Shown: positions 43,086-51,698 of the stretch, piece after piece
Position numbering within the stretch: position 1 is the first letter of the stretch
Layout of the letters: each line of letters begins with the position of its first letter
NCBI RefSeq assembly: GCF_042657185.1
Contig: NZ_JBHSNN010000008.1
Origin: Ureibacillus thermophilus
GTDB lineage: Bacteria > Bacillota > Bacilli > Bacillales_A > Planococcaceae
Reading direction: 5' to 3' (one strand)
DNA: 64,000 nt
Position numbers and translations under genes: made by a program
Notes under the pieces: generated by a model
Database searches by the model: none
What the model was told of the DNA's origin: nothing
What the model saw: only the letters and a program-made list of their open reading frames with translations

Positions 43086-43940
43086 ATGAGTACTACTATT
43101 TTCGAACTGAGCGAAGTGTACTACCGTTATGAAGATGGGACTGAGGCTTTAAAAAATATCAATCTACGAATTGAACGAGGAAAAAAAATTGCTCTTTTAG
43201 GCAGCAATGGTGCAGGAAAGTCCACATTATTATTGCATTTAAATGGGTTGTTAAAACCAACATCCGGTACAATTTGCATCGATGGACAACCATTAACCTA
43301 TTCGAGGAAAGAGTTGATCAATTTAAGACGTCGGGTAGGAATCGTTTTTCAAAATCCTGAAACCCAGTTGTTTAATGGGACGGTTCGAGATGACATATGT
43401 TATGGACCATATAATTTAAAGTTGCCGGAACGGGAACGAAAGACGTTAATTGAGAAAGCAATTATTCTGACAGACGTAGGTGAGTTGTTAGATAAACCGA
43501 TTCATTTTTTAAGCGGTGGACAAAAAAAGCGGGTTTCCATCGCAGGTGTGCTTGCTATGGATCCTGAAGTCATCCTTTTTGATGAGCCAACTGCATCTTT
43601 GGATATTTATTACACAAAGAAAATAAGGAAACTATTAGATGAACTTCATCGTGATGGGAGAACGCTTATTCTTTCTACTCACGATATTGATTTTGCCTAT
43701 GAATGGGCTGACGAAGCAATTGTGATGCATCAAAGTGAAGTGTTATTTCAAGGTAATTTCTCTCAACTGTTTGAAGAACACAAAGATATTATTACTAAAG
43801 CAAATCTGGAAACATCAATAATATTCGAAATAGCGCAAATATTGAAAAATGGAGGGGTGAATTTAAATACAATTGATTACCGTTCAAAAGAACAATTATT
43901 GGAAATTCTTAAAGATTATTTATTGAAGCTAACAATATAA
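43086..43940 (+). CDS. cbiO: Cobalt ECF transporter ATPase CbiO
   Basis: ATP-binding subunit. The 284 residues have Walker A GSNGAGKST (about 38-46), Q-loop FQNPETQLF, signature LSGGQKKRVSIAG, Walker B VILFDEPTASLD and the switch His in STHDID. The C-terminal extension (about 225-284) is typical of ECF ATPases. Begins one codon after cbiQ with no gap. Confidence 0.95.
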   Translation: MSTTIFELSEVYYRYEDGTEALKNINLRIERGKKIALLGSNGAGKSTLLLHLNGLLKPTSGTICIDGQPLTYSRKELINLRRRVGIVFQNPETQLFNGTVRDDICYGPYNLKLPERERKTLIEKAIILTDVGELLDKPIHFLSGGQKKRVSIAGVLAMDPEVILFDEPTASLDIYYTKKIRKLLDELHRDGRTLILSTHDIDFAYEWADEAIVMHQSEVLFQGNFSQLFEEHKDIITKANLETSIIFEIAQILKNGGVNLNTIDYRSKEQLLEILKDYLLKLTI

Positions 43941-43954
43941 ATGGGGTGATGTCT

Positions 43955-45544
43955 TTGAGAGGAAAGCTATACATTGTCGGTTTTGGTCCAGGGGACGCCA
44001 ATCACATTACATATCGGGCAGTGGAAGCGATAAAAGCAAGTGATTATATCATTGGATACAAAACTTATGTGGAATTAATAAAAAATTTATTAAACGTCAA
44101 ACAAAAAATTATAAGTACTGGGATGACGGAAGAAGTTTCACGTGCACAGGCTGCGGTAAAACTTGCGGAAGAAGGGCACCAGGTAGCGGTCATTTCTAGT
44201 GGAGATTCCGGTGTATATGGCATGGCCGGTCTCATTTATGAAGTACTCGTTGAACAAGGTTGGCATAAAGAGTCAGGGGTTGAAGTGGAAGTCATTCCCG
44301 GAATTTCTGCCATCAATTCTTGTAGTTCCCTACTCGGTGCCCCGATTATGCATGATTCATGCACAATCAGCTTAAGTGATCATTTAACACCATGGACAAT
44401 TATCGAAAAAAGGCTTGAAGCAGCGGCAGCAGCTGATTTTGTGATTGCTCTATACAATCCGAAAAGCGGAAGAAGAACAAAACAAATCGTGGAAGCAAGA
44501 CGGATATTACTAAAATATCGGTCACCGAATACACCGGTGGGACTTGTAAAAAGTGCTTATCGCGAAAGACAAACGATTGTGATTACGACGTTGGATAATA
44601 TGCTGGAACACGAGATTGGTATGCTCACAACAGTGATTATTGGAAACACCTCCACATTTGTATATGATGACTTAATGATTACGCCGAGGGGGTATCAACG
44701 AAAATATACGCTTGATCGCGAGGTACAACCATTGAAACCTCATGAACGATTGAAAAAAGAAGCAGAACCTTGGTCTTTGGAAAATTTGGAATCGAAGAAA
44801 AGAGAGTCAAAAAAAACCCCTTTTCAACTAGCATGCGAAGCAATTGCAATGCTGGACCGAAAGCCAAATTTCGTTGTTGAAAAAACAGACTATAAACCAG
44901 TTTTTGAGTTTGCCATAAGTCCTGGGGTGGCAAATAAACGATTCACCCCTGAGCAATTTAAGCTATTGGCTGAAGTTGTTGGTCATGAGGGAAGGATGGA
45001 CTATTCAAGGGATCATCAGTTGCGGATAAGTATTCCAACTAATCATCCAGAACAAATTGTAGAACAATTATCAAATGTTGGTTTGCTGGTGATGCCTGTA
45101 GGAGATGTCATTACGGTGAAGGCTTGTGATTTTTGTGATGGTGAAAAAAAGGATTCGATACCGTACGCTGAAAAGCTGCAACAGAGATTTGGAGGAAAAG
45201 CTGTGCCGAAAGAATTAAAAATCGGCATTAATGGATGTGGGATGGCATGTTACAACGCCGTTATGGAAGATATCGGAATCGTATATCGAAAAGGAAAATT
45301 TGATGTGTTTTTAGGTGCAAAACCGGTAGGACGCACCGCACATCCGGGTCAATTGATTGAAGAGGGGTTGGAAGCTGAAAAATTAGTCGAATTAATCGAA
45401 AAACTGATTGTTGAATATAAAGAAAATGCTCATCCAAATGAACGATTATTTAAATATTTTAAACGGAAAAAAGTGCTGGCAGGGTACAAATATCAAGATA
45501 ATGAGCCAAAGCTCAATTTGCAGCCGATCCCTTGTGCAGATTAG
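43955..45544 (+). CDS. cbiH: CbiH60: C17-methyltransferase fused to Fe-S reductase-like domain
   Basis: Ring-contracting cobalt-factor III C17-methyltransferase. The 529 residues have a tetrapyrrole methylase domain (1-about 240; GFGPGDANHITYRA, ISSGDSGVYGMAGL, GAPIMHDSCTISLSDHLTPW) and a C-terminal sulfite-reductase-like domain with four cysteines, Cys391-x2-Cys394 and Cys428-x3-Cys432, likely holding a 4Fe-4S cluster. The same fusion is known as CbiH60 in Bacillus megaterium. I prefer TTG 43955 as start, 8 bases behind GGGG at 43943-43946, because it gives the family N-terminus MRGKLYIVGFGPG; ATG 43949 is possible. Confidence 0.93.
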   Translation: MRGKLYIVGFGPGDANHITYRAVEAIKASDYIIGYKTYVELIKNLLNVKQKIISTGMTEEVSRAQAAVKLAEEGHQVAVISSGDSGVYGMAGLIYEVLVEQGWHKESGVEVEVIPGISAINSCSSLLGAPIMHDSCTISLSDHLTPWTIIEKRLEAAAAADFVIALYNPKSGRRTKQIVEARRILLKYRSPNTPVGLVKSAYRERQTIVITTLDNMLEHEIGMLTTVIIGNTSTFVYDDLMITPRGYQRKYTLDREVQPLKPHERLKKEAEPWSLENLESKKRESKKTPFQLACEAIAMLDRKPNFVVEKTDYKPVFEFAISPGVANKRFTPEQFKLLAEVVGHEGRMDYSRDHQLRISIPTNHPEQIVEQLSNVGLLVMPVGDVITVKACDFCDGEKKDSIPYAEKLQQRFGGKAVPKELKIGINGCGMACYNAVMEDIGIVYRKGKFDVFLGAKPVGRTAHPGQLIEEGLEAEKLVELIEKLIVEYKENAHPNERLFKYFKRKKVLAGYKYQDNEPKLNLQPIPCAD

Positions 45545-45553
45545 GAGGATAAC

Positions 45554-46504
45554 ATGACGAAAGCTATTTTATTTGTAGGACATGGAAGTAAGCTTGAAGC
45601 AGGGAATGAAGAAGTAAGAGAATTTGTAAAGCAAACAAGAGAATTAATTGATTCAAGTCTACTAGTAGAAACATGTTTTTTAGAATTTGCTGAACCAACG
45701 ATTTCTCAAGGTATTAAGATTTGCATCGAAAAAGGTGCCAGTGAAATCTATGTAATGCCGATCATCTTGCTCCATGCAGGACATTCTAAAATTCATATTC
45801 CCGCAGAAATTGTAGAGGCGCAAGAAAAATATCCCCATGTGAAATTTACTTATGGTGAAGTTGTGGGAATTCATGAAGATATTTTTCAAATTTTACTGGA
45901 ACGTCTACAAGAAATCGGTTTTGATACCCAGGCAAAACATGAAGATACAGCCATTTTATTAATTGCCCGGGGAGGAAGCGATGAATATGCCAATGGTGAT
46001 TTTTTCAAGATTACAAGACTGCTATGGGAGAAGTTAAATGTTCAAGTAGTGGAAGGAGCTTTTATGGGAGTGACAGAACCATTGGTTGAAGAAGGGATTG
46101 AACGATGTATAAAGCTTGGTGCTAAAAAAATCATCATGCTTCCATATTTTCTATTTACGGGCATATTAATGGAGCGGATGAAATCCTATTGTGAACGCTT
46201 CAAAGAACAATATCCCGAAATAAACATTGAAATTGCCCATTATTTTGGATACCATCCCCGATTAAAATCTGTCATTATTGAACGAATGGTACAAGCATTA
46301 TCCGGGCATTCGAACGGTGATAAAGATATACAAAATGTTCAAAAGTTAATGGAAAAGGGGCTCATTTCCCACCATCACCATGAGCATGAACATGAACATC
46401 ACCATGAGCATGAACATGAACATCACCATGGTCATAAACATCATCATCATGATTACAAAGGTTGTAACGTCCAACTTGATGAAAAAATGGAAGTGAAACC
46501 ATGA
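45554..46504 (+). CDS. cbiX: Sirohydrochlorin cobaltochelatase CbiX, His-rich C-terminus
   Basis: Inserts Co2+ into sirohydrochlorin, the first step of the anaerobic branch. The 316 residues contain two CbiX halves (about 3-120 and 135-255) with FVGHGSKLEAGN, PIILLHAGHSKIHIP and, in the second half, RGGSDEYANGDFFK and PYFLFTGILMERM. A His-rich tail (273-299, 19 His in 27) probably stores or delivers metal. The long CbiX of B. megaterium has an MXCXXC Fe-S motif near its end; here only one Cys is present in the tail. GAGGAT precedes ATG 45554. Confidence 0.94.
   Translation: MTKAILFVGHGSKLEAGNEEVREFVKQTRELIDSSLLVETCFLEFAEPTISQGIKICIEKGASEIYVMPIILLHAGHSKIHIPAEIVEAQEKYPHVKFTYGEVVGIHEDIFQILLERLQEIGFDTQAKHEDTAILLIARGGSDEYANGDFFKITRLLWEKLNVQVVEGAFMGVTEPLVEEGIERCIKLGAKKIIMLPYFLFTGILMERMKSYCERFKEQYPEINIEIAHYFGYHPRLKSVIIERMVQALSGHSNGDKDIQNVQKLMEKGLISHHHHEHEHEHHHEHEHEHHHGHKHHHHDYKGCNVQLDEKMEVKP
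46373..46434 (+). repeat. 24-bp tandem repeat in the cbiX tail
   Basis: Bases 46373-46396 recur exactly at 46397-46420 and begin a third copy (CATCACCATG) at 46421. The unit encodes the eight residues HHHEHEHE and can expand or contract by 8-residue steps without frameshift. Confidence 0.85.
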
Positions 46505-47277
46505 TTTTATTTCTTGCTGGGACAAGTGATGCACGTGAATTGGCTGTTTTGTTAAAAAAGGAAGGCTTCCCCCTAATGGCTACCGTAGTAACAGAATCTG
46601 CAGCCAAAAGTCTTGTTGATAAAGGCATAGAAGTAAAAGTTGGTAGATTAAATTATGAAAAAATGTACGAATTTTCAAGGGAAATCGGGGTGACAATGAT
46701 TGTAGATGCCAGTCATCCCTTTGCCGAAGAAGCACATAAAACGGCAAAATGGGTTGCCGAACAATTAAATATCCCCTATATCCGCTATGAGAGGGAAAAA
46801 TTGCAGCTTGAACAGGATTTTATCAAATTTGTTTCATCCTATGAAGAGGCAGCGGAACTTGCAGCAAAGAAAAAAGGAGTTGTCATGCTCACAACAGGCA
46901 GTAAAACGCTGGAAATCTTCGCAAATAAATTATTGCCGCTGAATGATGTTCGCGTGATTTGCAGAATGCTTCCCCGAATCGATAATATGCAAAAATGCGA
47001 GCAGCTCGGCTTCCCCCAAAAAAATATAGTGGCAATGCAAGGCCCTTTTTCAAAAGAGTTGAATATTGCCTTATTTAAGCATTTCGGTGTGACACTCATG
47101 ATTACAAAAGAAAGCGGCAAAGTTGGTGCGGTCGATGAAAAAATAGAAGCTGCAAAGGAACTTGGGATTGAAACGATTGTCATTAAAAGACCAATTATAG
47201 AATTTGGTCATGTATTTAGTGAAATGGAGGAAATTGTAAATTGGATAAAAAATCAAAGAAATGAGGGTGCATTATGA
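46501..47277 (+). CDS. cbiJ: Cobalt-precorrin-6A reductase
   Basis: NADH-dependent reduction of cobalt-precorrin-6A. The 258 residues match CbiJ/CobK: LFLAGTSDARELAVLL at the start, VDASHPFAEEAHKTA (near 67-81), IRYERE and C-terminal LMITKESGKVGAVDEKI. Overlaps cbiX by ATGA. Confidence 0.94.
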   Translation: MILFLAGTSDARELAVLLKKEGFPLMATVVTESAAKSLVDKGIEVKVGRLNYEKMYEFSREIGVTMIVDASHPFAEEAHKTAKWVAEQLNIPYIRYEREKLQLEQDFIKFVSSYEEAAELAAKKKGVVMLTTGSKTLEIFANKLLPLNDVRVICRMLPRIDNMQKCEQLGFPQKNIVAMQGPFSKELNIALFKHFGVTLMITKESGKVGAVDEKIEAAKELGIETIVIKRPIIEFGHVFSEMEEIVNWIKNQRNEGAL

Positions 47278-47912
47278 ATTTTAAACCGATTACGGTAGAT
47301 CCGGATAAGATTTATGATTATAGTTTTGCCATTATCGAAGAAGAAATGGGAGAACATCACTTTTCAGACATGGAATGGCAAGTTGTTCGCCGAATCATCC
47401 ATGCTTCGGCTGACTTTGAATTAGGAAGAAGTGTTGTATTTTCACATGGTGCTGTTGAAGCGGGCATTAAAGCAATCCGGGAAGGAAAACATGTAATTGC
47501 CGATGTCCAAATGATTGTCAGCGGCTCAGGACGGAAACGATTCCAAAAATATGGCGGAGATCTGCATTGTTATATCAGTGATGAAGATGTGTCACAAGAA
47601 GCGAAAGAAGAGGGAGTTACTCGGGCGATTATGTCAATGAGAAAAGCCGCTCGTGAACATGAAGGAGGTATATATGCAATAGGCAATGCACCGACTGCAT
47701 TGTTGGAATTAATTCGTCTTGTTAAGGAAGGCATTGCAAAACCTGACTTAATCATCGGGATGCCTGTTGGCTTTGTTTCAGCAGCTGAGTCGAAGGAGGA
47801 GCTGTTGAAACTCGAAGGGATTCCATATATTACGAATATCGGCCGTAAAGGCGGCAGCACTGTAACCGTAGCTGCTTTAAATGCTATTTCAATATTAGCT
47901 GATCAGGTGTAA
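47274..47912 (+). CDS. cbiC: Cobalt-precorrin-8 methylmutase
   Basis: Moves the C11 methyl to C12, giving cobyrinic acid. The 212 residues carry the catalytic His43 in RRIIHASADFE, then SGSGRKRF, AIGNAPTALLEL and IIGMPVGFVSAAESKE. Overlaps cbiJ by ATGA. Confidence 0.96.
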   Translation: MNFKPITVDPDKIYDYSFAIIEEEMGEHHFSDMEWQVVRRIIHASADFELGRSVVFSHGAVEAGIKAIREGKHVIADVQMIVSGSGRKRFQKYGGDLHCYISDEDVSQEAKEEGVTRAIMSMRKAAREHEGGIYAIGNAPTALLELIRLVKEGIAKPDLIIGMPVGFVSAAESKEELLKLEGIPYITNIGRKGGSTVTVAALNAISILADQV

Positions 47913-47917
47913 GGGAA

Positions 47918-49027
47918 ATGCAGAAAACAAAGAGAAAGAGTACATCTGAACTACGGGAAGGTTATACAACGGGTTCTTGTGCAACAGCTTGTGCAAAAGC
48001 GGCACTAATTGCTTTAATCACAAAACAAGTACAAAAGAGGGTAATGATACATCTGCCAATTGGAAAAGATGTTGAATTTCTAATAGAAGATTGCAACATG
48101 GGAGACTTTGAAGTGACGTGTTCAACAATTAAAGACGGCGGGGACGATCCTGATGCAACCCATGGCGCTATTATTCAAGCAACAGTTTCTTGGAGAGAGG
48201 ACGGGGAAATTTTTATCGATGGCGGCAAAGGAGTAGGCAGGGTCACAAAACCCGGATTGCCGATTGAAGTGGGACTTGCAGCCATTAATCCCGTTCCACG
48301 GAAAATGATTCAAACGGAAATTGAAAACGTATTAAAACATTTTGAGATTGAAAAAGGGGTAAATATTATCATTTCTGTTCCCGATGGTGAAGAAATTGCC
48401 AAAAAAACATTAAATAGCCGTCTCGGAATCATTGGAGGAATTTCAATATTGGGAACAAGGGGAACGGTTGTTCCTTTTTCTAATGCTGCTTATATGGCAA
48501 GTATTGTACAAGCTATATCAGTGGCCAAAGCATCCGGTTGTGAGCATCTTGTTTTTACAACAGGTGGACGAAGCGAAAAATTTGCTATGAGCATGTTTTC
48601 CGATCTTCCTGAAGTTGCTTTTATTGAAATGGGCGATTTTGTGGGTTTTGCAATGAAACATTGCAAAAAAATCGGCATTCCAAAAGTTTCTTTGGTTGGA
48701 ATGATGGGAAAATTTTCAAAACTTGCCCGAGGTTCGATGATGCTCCACTCAAAAGGTTCTCAAGTAAGTTTTGAATTTCTTGCTTCCATTGCTAAAGAAT
48801 GTGGAGCTGCAAATGAAAGCATCGTAAAAATTCTTCAAGCGAACACAGCGAATGAAGTTGGGGAAATCATGAGAGAACTAGGATGCAAGACCTTTTTTGA
48901 CAAAATATCGGAACATTGCTGTAAAGAAGTAATTAAACATGTGGAAGGCGGATTGATTGTTTCGACTGCGATTTATTCAATGAATGGAGAATTATTAGGA
49001 AAGGCGGAAAATATTGATGCCTATTAA
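47918..49027 (+). CDS. cbiD: Cobalt-precorrin-5B C1-methyltransferase
   Basis: Methylates C1 in the oxygen-independent pathway. The 369 residues show the family marks LREGYTTGSCATACAKAAL (about 11-29), GGDDPDATHGA, GGKGVGRVTKPGL, NSRLGIIGGISILGTRG and FTTGGRSE. CbiD is unrelated to the other methylases and is diagnostic for the anaerobic route. Confidence 0.96.
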   Translation: MQKTKRKSTSELREGYTTGSCATACAKAALIALITKQVQKRVMIHLPIGKDVEFLIEDCNMGDFEVTCSTIKDGGDDPDATHGAIIQATVSWREDGEIFIDGGKGVGRVTKPGLPIEVGLAAINPVPRKMIQTEIENVLKHFEIEKGVNIIISVPDGEEIAKKTLNSRLGIIGGISILGTRGTVVPFSNAAYMASIVQAISVAKASGCEHLVFTTGGRSEKFAMSMFSDLPEVAFIEMGDFVGFAMKHCKKIGIPKVSLVGMMGKFSKLARGSMMLHSKGSQVSFEFLASIAKECGAANESIVKILQANTANEVGEIMRELGCKTFFDKISEHCCKEVIKHVEGGLIVSTAIYSMNGELLGKAENIDAY

Positions 49028-50225
49028 ATTGATTGGAATTGGAGACAACGGTGTACATGGACTTCATCCCCAATTAATTGAGTGGATTGAAAATGCGGAA
49101 GTTCTTGTTGGAGGAGAAAGACTCTTATCATTTTTCCCAAATTTTAAAGGTGAAAAAATCGTATTAAAAACAAAAATAATGAGGATAGTTGAACAACTTG
49201 GAAAAAGGAATCAGAACATTGTGATTCTAGCTTCCGGAGATCCCTTGTTTTATGGTATAGGCGGACTTTTATCAAAAAAAATCCCGGTTGAAATCTATCC
49301 CTATATCAGTTCAATACAACTTGCAGCGGCAAAATTTGGAATCAGTTGGCAAGATGCCTATTTTGTCAGCATACATGGACGCCCAATAAAAGGCCTTGCT
49401 CAAAAAATCGATGGAAAAAAGAAAGTGTTTATATTAACAGATGAAAATAATTCCCCAAATACTCTAGCAAAATATTTGCTAGAGTTTGGTATGACTGAGT
49501 ATGAAGCTTATATTGCTGAAAACTTGCAAGGGGAAGAGGAGCGTTGCAGAAAAATGACGTTGGAAGAAATGGAGAAATCCAGTTTCTCTCCATTAAATGT
49601 TGTGATTTTAGTTCAAACTCAAGAAGCAAAAAAATGGCCGCTTGGCATTGAAGATGAAGAGTTTTATCAACGAAAGCCGGAAAAAGGATTAATAACGAAA
49701 AAGGAAGTTCGTGTATTATCCATTAGCGCTTTGAATATAAACCCACAAAGCGTTGTGTGGGATATCGGGACATGCACCGGTTCTGTCGCGATTGAAGCTG
49801 GGAAAATTGCAAAAGAAGGAAAGATATATGCCATTGAAAAAAATGAAGAAGACATCGCAAACTGTCTCCGTAATCAAAAAAAATTTCGGGTGGATTTCAC
49901 GGTAGTACACGGAAAAGCGCCGGGAGGCCTTGATGAGTTTCCCGATCCGGATGCCATTTTCATTGGTGGTACAGGCGGCAACATGGAGGAATTATTAACT
50001 GTATGTTGTCAAAGGTTGAAAAATGATGGACGCATCGTGTTAAATCTAGCAACAATCGAAAACTTATATGAATCAATCAAGATATTGAACAGATTAGGAT
50101 TCCATACAGAAGTTACCCAAGTACAAATCGCAAGAAGTAAACCGATCTTATCATTGACCCGGTTAGCTCCATTAAATCCCGTGTTTATTGTAAGTGCAAA
50201 ACGAAAGGAAGATGGAAATGAATAA
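49017..50225 (+). CDS. cbiET: CbiE-CbiT fusion, cobalt-precorrin-7/6B methyltransferase
   Basis: 402 residues joining CbiE (C5-methyltransferase; 1-about 200, IGIGDNGVHGL, LASGDPLFYGIGG) and CbiT (C15-methyltransferase/decarboxylase; about 210-400, TKKEVRVLSISAL, WDIGTCTGSVAIEAG, FIGGTGGNMEELL). The same fusion as CobL of the aerobic pathway. Start is ATG 49017, overlapping cbiD by 11 bases; AAAGGCGG lies upstream. Confidence 0.95.
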   Translation: MPIKLIGIGDNGVHGLHPQLIEWIENAEVLVGGERLLSFFPNFKGEKIVLKTKIMRIVEQLGKRNQNIVILASGDPLFYGIGGLLSKKIPVEIYPYISSIQLAAAKFGISWQDAYFVSIHGRPIKGLAQKIDGKKKVFILTDENNSPNTLAKYLLEFGMTEYEAYIAENLQGEEERCRKMTLEEMEKSSFSPLNVVILVQTQEAKKWPLGIEDEEFYQRKPEKGLITKKEVRVLSISALNINPQSVVWDIGTCTGSVAIEAGKIAKEGKIYAIEKNEEDIANCLRNQKKFRVDFTVVHGKAPGGLDEFPDPDAIFIGGTGGNMEELLTVCCQRLKNDGRIVLNLATIENLYESIKILNRLGFHTEVTQVQIARSKPILSLTRLAPLNPVFIVSAKRKEDGNE

Positions 50226-50922
50226 AGGGACTCTATACGGAATAGGTGTTGGACCTGGAGATCCTGAATTAATTACTTTAAAAGCTTTTCGCACACTTCA
50301 AGAATGTCCAGTCATTGCTTATCCAAAAAAAATGCGAGGTTCAAAAAGTTATGCATACAAAATTGCAGAAGTTTTTATACGGCCTGAAGAAAAGGAAATG
50401 TTGGGCCTAATATTTCCAATGACGAAAGATGAAGAAGTATTAAAAAGGGAATGGAATAAAGCCGTTGATGAAATCTATGGGAAAATTGCCAATGGAAAAG
50501 ATGTGGCGTTTGTTACGGAAGGGGATCCGCTATTATATAGCACTTTTATTCATTTAATGAAGTTAATGAGCGAAAAATATCCAGATGTCAAAATTCAAGC
50601 AGTTCCTGGCATTTCCTCTATTAACGGTGCAGCTTCCTGTCTAAACATTCCTCTGGCTGATGGTGATGAACAAGTCGCGATTATACCTGCAAATGATGAT
50701 GTCGATAAAATGAGAAAAGCGATTGAAACCCATGATGCTGTTGTATTTCTTAAAGTTGCAAAGGTCATAGATTTGATGCTGGAAATTCTTCGGGATTTGG
50801 GCTTGGAAAACAAAGCGCACGTAGTGACAAAAGTAACATCTGAAGAAGAAATAATCTGGAGCATCGATGAATTGGACGGTGCGGATTTAAATTATTTAAC
50901 GTTAATGGTGGTGCGAAAATGA
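50218..50922 (+). CDS. cbiL: Cobalt-factor II C20-methyltransferase
   Basis: Methylates C20 of the cobalt factor II made by CbiX. The 234 residues have the SAM-methylase marks GVGPGDPELITLKA (about 9-22), VTEGDPLLYSTFIH and VPGISSINGAASCLNIPLADGDE. Start is ATG 50218, 8 bases after AAAGGAAG; earlier ATGs at 50194 and 50212 are badly spaced. Overlaps cbiET by 8 bases and cbiF by 4. Confidence 0.95.
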   Translation: MNKGTLYGIGVGPGDPELITLKAFRTLQECPVIAYPKKMRGSKSYAYKIAEVFIRPEEKEMLGLIFPMTKDEEVLKREWNKAVDEIYGKIANGKDVAFVTEGDPLLYSTFIHLMKLMSEKYPDVKIQAVPGISSINGAASCLNIPLADGDEQVAIIPANDDVDKMRKAIETHDAVVFLKVAKVIDLMLEILRDLGLENKAHVVTKVTSEEEIIWSIDELDGADLNYLTLMVVRK

Positions 50923-51698
50923 AAAAAATATGGATTATTGGAGCTGGTCCGGGCGATCCCGATTTAATCACGGTGAAGGGTTTACATATTTTGCAACAAT
51001 CAGACTGTATTCTCTATACAGACTCTCTTGTGAATGAAGAGTTAATTGCCAAAGCAAAGAAAGAAGCAGAAATAATAAAAACGAGCGGAATGAATTTGGA
51101 AGAAATTGTATCAATCATTGTAGATCGGGTGGACCGTGGGAAAAAAGTTGCACGTGTTCATACCGGTGATCCATCGTTGTATGGTGCTATTGCAGAACAA
51201 ATCGCATTACTAAAAAAAGAAGGCATTGAAGTTGAAATCATTCCGGGTGTGAGTTCAGTTTTTGCTTCAGCAGCAGCAGTACAAGCAGAACTGACAATTC
51301 CCGAATTAACTCAAACTCTGATTTTAACCCGAGCAGAAGGACGAACGCCTGTACCGGAAAAAGAAAAATTAAAAGATTTGGCAAGCCATCATTGTACAAT
51401 CGCTCTTTTCCTCAGTGCCACTTTAACGAAAAAAATCATGAAGGAATTGAAAGAAGCAGGCTGGCAAGATGATACGCCTGTAGCTGTTATTCAAAAAGCT
51501 ACTTGGCCAGATCAAAAAATCGTTCGAACGACACTTGCTCAACTTGATGAAGCAATGAAAAAAAATGGGATTCGCAAACATGCCATGATATTGGCTGGAT
51601 GGGCACTTGATCCAAACATTTATGAAAAGAATTCTTATCGTTCGAAACTTTACGATGCCGAGTTTACCCACGGCTATAGGAAAGGAGTTTCAAAGTGA
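50919..51698 (+). CDS. cbiF: Cobalt-precorrin-4 C11-methyltransferase
   Basis: 259-residue tetrapyrrole methylase, CbiF type: IGAGPGDPDLITVKG, CILYTDSLVNEEL, RVHTGDPSLYGAIAEQ, IIPGVSSVFASAAAVQAELTIP-type segment and TRAEGRTPVPEKE, the last being specific to CbiF/CobM. ATGA overlap with cbiL and GTGA overlap with cbiG. Confidence 0.95.
   Translation: MKKIWIIGAGPGDPDLITVKGLHILQQSDCILYTDSLVNEELIAKAKKEAEIIKTSGMNLEEIVSIIVDRVDRGKKVARVHTGDPSLYGAIAEQIALLKKEGIEVEIIPGVSSVFASAAAVQAELTIPELTQTLILTRAEGRTPVPEKEKLKDLASHHCTIALFLSATLTKKIMKELKEAGWQDDTPVAVIQKATWPDQKIVRTTLAQLDEAMKKNGIRKHAMILAGWALDPNIYEKNSYRSKLYDAEFTHGYRKGVSK

Noticed and set aside
46373..46434. Short tandem repeats as a possible CRISPR array
   Set aside because: Copies are contiguous without spacers and are in-frame His codons of cbiX.
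46346..46628. Minus-strand frames rich in Met/Phe or in His/Val opposite the cbiX tail
   Set aside because: Complement of the 24-bp His-codon repeat; no start site signals.
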